Positions 7,533 to 11,591 of a stretch of 11,591 nt of DNA are shown in pieces. How positions within the stretch are numbered: the stretch's first letter is position 1; the number at the start of each line of letters is the position of its first letter. The DNA is from an uncultured Mycoplasma sp. (GTDB lineage Bacteria; Bacillota_I; Bacilli_A; Mycoplasmatales; Metamycoplasmataceae), in assembly GCA_946998935.1 (NCBI GenBank), contig CAMQBE010000007.1, positions 1-11,591 of the forward strand. The letters run 5' to 3'. Made by a program: the position numbers and the translations under genes. The notes below the pieces were generated by a model. It did not search any database and was not told the DNA's origin. It saw only the letters and a list, made by a program, of their open reading frames with translations.

Positions 7533-7538
7533 ATTATA
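7533..7538 (-). promoter_or_regulatory. -10 box of rnhB, predicted leaderless
   Basis: TATAAT on the minus strand followed by AAAACT and then the ATG at 7526. The six-base spacing is the same as for pstS, placing the transcription start on or next to the start codon. The box is squeezed between the rnhB ATG and the rpe terminator. Confidence 0.6.
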
Positions 7539-7545
7539 GATTAAT

Positions 7546-7569
7546 AAAAAAGATTAGTCTCCCAATCTT
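7546..7569 (-). terminator. Terminator of the gmk-rpe operon
   Basis: On the minus strand AAGATT, an 8-base loop and AATCTT are followed by a run of six T, starting two bases after the rpe stop. The stem is short and AT-rich, so it may be leaky. Confidence 0.6.
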
Positions 7570-7571
7570 AA

Positions 7572-8240
7572 TTATTTTCCTAAAATAGATTGTATTTTAT
7601 CCTTAGTTGGTTCATTAACTAAATAAGTTCCCGCAACACATGCGTCAGCTCCAGCTTCAAAGGCTTGTGGACCAGTAATGTTGTTTATTCCACCATCAAC
7701 TTGAATTAAATATTTATATTGATGTGCTTTTCTAATTTTGTTTAATTCTTTAATTTTATCTAAAGCATGTGGTATAAACTTTTGGCCACCTTTTCCAGGT
7801 TCTACTGACATAACTAAAACTAAATGTAAGTAAGGCAAAAACTTCTCTATTTCTTTAACTTCCGTAGCAGGTTTAATAGCTAAACCTGTGCAATAAGTAT
7901 TATTTTCATCTTTCAAAAACTTTAATAATTCTTTTTCATTTACAGCTTCATAATGAATAGTGATTACATCTACATGATGATCAAGTTGTTCAAAATAATT
8001 AAAAGGATTTTCTACCATTAAGTGAGCGTCTTTAAAATGTTTTTTACCTTTTAAAGCGATGTTTTCAATTTCACTAATTTCAATAGCTGTGTTAGGCACA
8101 AACTTTCCATCCATAACATCATAGTGTATTCATTTAATGCCATTATCTATTAAAGTATTTGCTAAGGCTAAACGTTTGTCCTTGTCCACATTTAATAATG
8201 AAGGGGTAACAAACATTTCTCTATTTTTGTTTTTATTCAT
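7572..8240 (-). CDS. rpe: Ribulose-phosphate 3-epimerase
   Basis: A 222-aa TIM-barrel enzyme that interconverts ribulose 5-phosphate and xylulose 5-phosphate in the non-oxidative pentose phosphate pathway. One TGA codes W37. Motifs in order: PSLLNVD (13-19), HYDVMDG (39-45), AHLMVENP (72-79), IHYEA, VMSVEPGKGGQKF (143-155), VDGGIN (181-186) and GADACVAGT (197-205). H39, D41, H73 and D182 match the metal-binding and catalytic set. The start at 8240 overlaps the rsgA stop by eight bases, with a GAGG site about eight bases upstream inside rsgA. A second in-frame ATG at codon 9 is closer to the usual family start but lacks an equally good ribosome-binding site. It is the last gene of the operon. 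Confidence 0.95.
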
Positions 8241-9069
8241 CCTTGACCTCTTTCAATAATTTCAAGTAGTTATTATATCTAAAACTTGGTATTGTTTTAT
8301 CTTTTACATGCATTTTAATATTGCAATAATTTTCTGGTTCGTTTTCATGGTAACAAGTTTTAAATTTACATTGTTTAGCTAATTCTCTAAATTGTTTAAA
8401 ACTTGTTGCTAATTCAGCTTTAGTCATTTTTAGATCTAATGAACTAAAGCCCGGCGTATCAATTATTTCTCCTTCAAAAACAGGAATTATTTGAACAATT
8501 CTTGTGGTGTGTTTTCCTCTTTGAGCATTTTTGGCTATTTCTTGCGTAGCAAAATTATTGTTAGTTATTTTATTAATAATTGTTGTTTTACCTACACCAG
8601 ATTGACCCATAAATACACAAGTTTTATTTTTGAATATTTCTTGTATATTTTTTACTCATTTATCTGTTGTATAGTCAATTTCGCAAACTTTATAACCTAA
8701 TTTTTTATATTCTTCAGCTCATTGTGATTTTTCTAAGTCGTACTTAGTTATAAAGATAATAGGTTCAATATTTTTGCTTTCAATAAAAGCTAAATATTTG
8801 TCGACTAGATAACTTTGAAAATCTGGATTTTTGCTTGACATAACAACAATAATATGATCTATATTTGCAACTTTTGGGCGAATAAATTCATTTTTTCTTT
8901 CTTCAATTTTATTAATATATTGGCCTTCAATAAATTCAACATTATCGCCGACAAGTGGCGTTATTTCTTTATGTCGAAAAACTCCTGCAGCGGGCAAGAT
9001 GTGTTCTATGTTTTGTTTATCTCTAATGTAGTATTTACCAGAGTTAATTGAATATATTTTTCCTTTCAA
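8233..9069 (-). CDS. rsgA: Small ribosomal subunit biogenesis GTPase RsgA
   Basis: A 278-aa circularly permuted GTPase that checks late 30S subunit maturation. Two TGA codons are Trp (W117 and W139). An OB-fold region (1-55) is followed by the permuted GTPase motifs: TKYD (108-111, G4) comes before the P-loop GQSGVGKTT (155-163, G1), then RGKHTTR (184-190, G2) and DTPGF (204-208, G3). The C-terminal zinc site is C234, C239, H241 and C249. Start is TTG at 9069: an AGGAG (9075-9079) lies five bases upstream, and no in-frame ATG lies between it and the end of prkC. The prkC stop TAG (9078-9080) shares two bases with that site, which suggests coupled translation. Length is slightly below the bacterial norm but all domains are present. 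Confidence 0.95.
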
Positions 9070-9077
9070 TTTTTCTC

Positions 9078-10076
9078 CTAATGTACATATACCGCAATTA
9101 AAGTTATTCCAATAACAAAGATTAATAAGATGATTGTAATCATTGGTATCAAAAATTTTTTGCTATTCAAAATATCGTGAGCAGTTTTTTTAGGTTTAAC
9201 TTTTCTGATGTCAAGAGGTTTTTCATAAATTCTTTTAGTGTCTAAACAAGTATTTAAATCATTACGCATTTCTCACATGCTTGCATAACGTTTCATTGGA
9301 TCTTTAGCTGTTGCTTTTGTTATAACATTAGCTAAAGCTTGAGGTGCTTCAATCATGTTCATAATATTAGGAACTGCATGAGTACGTTGCATTTTTAACG
9401 TTTCATGAGCTTCTCTACCCTTGATTGGGTATGTTCCAGTAAGCAATTCAAATAATAGAATTCCAAGAGCATAAATATCTGAACGTGCAGAAGGTTGAGC
9501 ATTAGTAACGCATAGTTCTGGAGCCATGTAGTAAACTGAACCAACAACTTTAGAAGCTTGAGTTAAACGTTGACTATCTTCTCCTAAAGCTAAACCAAAA
9601 TCGATAATTTTGACGTTTCTGTCTTTAGTAACCATTATGTTGTTACTTTTGATATCACGGTGGATAATATTGCAATTATGTAGTTCGGCTATCCCTTCAG
9701 CAATTTGCTTTGTATAATAAACTGCTGTTTTAGGTATAAATTTTCCATTTTTCTTTAACAAGTCTCTTAAGTTTGTGCCATCAACATATTCCATAACTAA
9801 ATATTGTTCACGGTTGTCCATGTATGAGTCAATGTAAGCTGCTATTCTTTGAGATCTAATTTTTTTATAAACCTCAATTTCTTGTTTAAAGCGCTTACGA
9901 TTAATTTCTGCGTCGTTATCATTTTTAACAACACAATACTTAAGTGCATAAACAATGTTGCTATTTTTAGGTGCATCTAGAGGTTGAACTTTATATACTT
10001 CAGAAAAACCGCCTTCGCCAATACGAGCTATAATTCTGTATTTTCTATAAACATTACTTGTAGAACTAATTGCCAT
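9078..10076 (-). CDS. prkC: Membrane-bound Ser/Thr protein kinase (PknB/PrkC family) without PASTA domains
   Basis: A 332-aa Hanks-type kinase; a TGA at 9273-9275 codes W268, so the segment after it is the same protein and not a separate gene. Motifs: glycine loop GEGGFSEVYKV (20-30), ATP lysine K46 in YALKYC, HRDIKSNN (139-146) with catalytic D141, DFG (159-161), MAPE (184-187) and SDIYALGILLFELLTG (199-214). An R before D141 marks a kinase controlled through its activation loop. After the kinase fold (to about 275) come a basic stretch RKVKPKK and one membrane segment (about 308-330), and only a few residues remain outside. The PASTA sensor repeats of Firmicute PrkC are absent. A GGAGG site lies within the last codons of stp, three bases away, so the kinase and its phosphatase are translated together. 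Confidence 0.95.
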
Positions 10077-10079
10077 TTT

Positions 10080-10847
10080 TTACCTCCATACCCCTTTGTT
10101 ATCTAAAGTGACTATACCAGCTGAACAGTTGTCACTTGAACGGTTATCCATTGCAGTATGAACTAAATCGCTAGCGATTTCTTCTGCAGTTTTATTTTGT
10201 TTTAAAATCATTTCCATTGCTGGTTTTTCAATGAAATCATGCACTCCATCACTTGTCACTAATAAACAAAACACATTGTGATATGAGTTTTCTAAATTAA
10301 AGACTTCAATCTTGGTATTTTTAGTAGGGCCTAAGCAAGAAGTTAATGAAGCTTGGTATTTTTGTCTCATAGCTAAAACAGGGTCCATGTGTTCTTCATA
10401 AATGTATTTGTTTAACATATTGTGGTCAATTGAAATTTGTTTTAATTCACCCAAAGTTGTTAAAGCATAAGTTCGTGAATCGCCGATGTTAAAAACTAAA
10501 ATAATGTTTCTTTTTGGATTAATCAAAGCAGCTGTAACAGTAGTGCCCATGTCCAACATTGCTTCATCGCCATTAGTAGCATTAACCATTTCTTTTCTAG
10601 CGAGGTTAATAGTGTCTCCGAATCATTTAACGTAGTCTTTTAAAGGAGCTTCACCTTCTGGGAAGTTCTTTTTTATACATTTATCAAAAGTATTTATGGT
10701 TGTACTTGAGGCTAATGCTCCGCCGGGGTGTCCACCCATACCATCGCAAAGAATTAATAAAGTGAAGTCATCTTTAATTAAAATATTCACTCTATCTTGA
10801 TTTTCCAACCTAACTATACCCACGTCACTAGATTTTCCGTATTCCAT
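10080..10847 (-). CDS. stp: PP2C-type Ser/Thr protein phosphatase (Stp/PrpC)
   Basis: A 255-aa metal-dependent phosphatase, expected to reverse phosphorylation by the kinase encoded next. W75 is a TGA (10623-10625) and W254 a TGG. Family motifs: SDVGIVRLENQD (7-18), LCDGMGGHPGG (33-43) with D35 and G36, MGTTVT (100-105), NIGDSRTY (120-127), TSDGVHD (198-204) and SSDNCSAGIV (237-246). D35, D200 and D239 are the metal-binding acids. It begins in a TAATG overlap with the gmk stop (one shared base) and has no clear ribosome-binding site, so it is likely translated by coupling to gmk. The pairing of phosphatase and kinase is typical of Gram-positive bacteria and mycoplasmas. Confidence 0.95.
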
Positions 10848-11446
10848 TATTTTGCACCGTATTCTTTCATTAATATGTCTCTAATTTCTTTGGCTGCTCT
10901 TTCTGGCACATCATTAATTACGTGGTATTTAAAAAGATTTGCATCTTTTAATTCGTCTTGTGCTTTAGCGAGTCTTAAAGCCATTGTTTTATCTGTTTCA
11001 CTATTGCGATTAATAATTCTTGATTTTAAATCATCGATAGTAGGTGGCATAAGAAAAATAGTAATTATTCTAAAAGCATTGCGCTTTTGGGGATCATCTA
11101 AAATTTCTTTTGTACCATTGGTTTCAATTTCTAAAAAAGGAATTTTACCTAAATCATGAATACGTTTAATTTCACTTAGGGGAGTGCCATAATAGTTTTC
11201 AAAATGATGGTCATATTCCAATAATTGATTTTCTTTTATCATTTTTTCAAACTCTTTTTTTGTTTTGAAATAATAATGGACACCATCTATTTCGCCTTCA
11301 CGAGGTTTACGAGTAGTTGCAGAAACTGAGAAAGCAAGCTTTAATTCAGGGTATTGAAAAAGGATTTTTTCAACAGTACCCTTACCTACTCCACTTGGGC
11401 CAACGAATATAATAATTGGGTCTAACTCTTTTTTAGTTGTATTCAT
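10847..11446 (-). CDS. gmk: Guanylate kinase
   Basis: A 199-aa enzyme that makes GDP from GMP with ATP, needed for recycling guanine nucleotides in an organism that scavenges purines. It has no Trp. P-loop GPSGVGKGT (16-24), the GMP-binding block SATTRKPREGEIDGVHYYF (42-60), FENYYGT and then FLEIETNG in place of the more usual DxQG; an NRN segment and the closing helix follow. Length is normal. It is the first gene of a five-gene operon. The ATG at 11446 has no ribosome-binding site; a TATAAT ends only ten bases upstream, so the leader should be about four bases. An in-frame start further upstream is unlikely because it would precede the promoter. Confidence 0.96.
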   Translation of the reverse strand: MNTTKKELDPIIIFVGPSGVGKGTVEKILFQYPELKLAFSVSATTRKPREGEIDGVHYYFKTKKEFEKMIKENQLLEYDHHFENYYGTPLSEIKRIHDLGKIPFLEIETNGTKEILDDPQKRNAFRIITIFLMPPTIDDLKSRIINRNSETDKTMALRLAKAQDELKDANLFKYHVINDVPERAAKEIRDILMKEYGAK

Positions 11447-11456
11447 AATATTATGT

Positions 11457-11462
11457 ATTATA
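11457..11462 (-). promoter_or_regulatory. -10 box of the gmk-rpe operon
   Basis: TATAAT on the minus strand in ATATATAATACA, ten bases before the gmk ATG. Nothing in the short leader looks like a Shine-Dalgarno. Two copies of TTTGACTAA (11496-11504 and 11521-11529, minus strand) lie upstream but are too far away to act as a normal -35. Confidence 0.6.
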
Positions 11463-11591
11463 TATTTTTAGAATGATTTTAAGATTAAAATTTTATTAGT
11501 CAAACTTAAATTTAGATGATTTAGTCAAAAATGTTTTGTTTGTTTTAATTAAGTATTAATTTTTAAACAAAAATTAAAAAAGAACCAAAGT
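11463..11591. other. AT-rich region upstream of gmk
   Basis: About 130 bases without a gene. It holds two copies of TTTGACTAA (minus strand) 25 bases apart. At its far end, GGTTCTTTTTT on the minus strand could be the last arm and T-run of a terminator belonging to a gene outside the window. No open reading frame or RNA gene is evident. Confidence 0.4.

Noticed and set aside
9078..9269. A separate 63-aa small membrane protein gene between rsgA and the kinase.
   Set aside because: It is in frame with the kinase and separated only by a TGA (Trp) and one Glu codon, so it is the C-terminal membrane anchor of the kinase.
11496..11529. TTGACT copies as -35 boxes of the gmk promoter.
   Set aside because: The nearest is about 35 bases from the -10 box, twice the usual 17.
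1..11591. CRISPR arrays, insertion sequences, tRNA or rRNA genes, phage genes.
   Set aside because: No regularly spaced repeats, transposase motifs, cloverleaf patterns or rRNA sequence were found on either strand.

Overview
The window comes from a mollicute (Mycoplasma in the broad sense). It is very AT-rich, and nine of its eleven genes only read as full-length proteins if TGA codes for tryptophan (genetic code 4). FtsY is the clearest proof: its universal QLEVW motif is written with TGA. Protein content also fits: lipobox lipoproteins with a Lipoprotein_17-type variable domain, a protein kinase without PASTA domains, and the gene order gmk-stp-prkC-rsgA-rpe, which matches the Mycoplasma genitalium MG107-MG112 neighbourhood as I recall it. 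I cannot name the species; a Hominis-group mycoplasma is a guess.

Layout: (1) 45-1187 (+), a PstS-like phosphate-binding lipoprotein. (2) 1227-1379 (-), rpmG (50 aa). (3) 1462-2752 (-), ftsY followed by overlapping ylxM. (4) 2753-3023, a 271-bp divergent intergenic region with three inverted repeats. (5) 3024-5999 (+), a 991-aa surface lipoprotein with two variable domains and a DUF885 metallohydrolase domain. (6) 6068-6862 (-), a trigger-factor-like protein without the PPIase domain. (7) 6933-7526 (-), rnhB. (8) 7572-11446 (-), a tightly packed gmk-stp-prkC-rsgA-rpe operon with overlaps or gaps of a few bases. (9) 11447-11591, AT-rich upstream DNA carrying the gmk promoter.

How the genes fit together: the minus-strand genes are core functions. 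They cover GMP phosphorylation (gmk), a Ser/Thr phosphatase and membrane kinase pair (stp/prkC), 30S ribosome assembly (rsgA), the pentose phosphate pathway (rpe), RNA-DNA hybrid repair (rnhB), a ribosomal protein (rpmG), and handling of nascent chains (ftsY, ylxM, the trigger-factor-like protein). The two plus-strand genes are surface lipoproteins and are each followed by a terminator that also faces a convergent gene.

The most interesting parts are the DUF885 lipoprotein with its structured 5' region, including a hairpin that overlaps the Shine-Dalgarno, and a group of genes (pstS, ftsY, rnhB, gmk) whose -10 box lies so close to the ATG that their mRNAs should be leaderless or nearly so. 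No RNA genes, CRISPR arrays, insertion sequences or tRNAs were seen.
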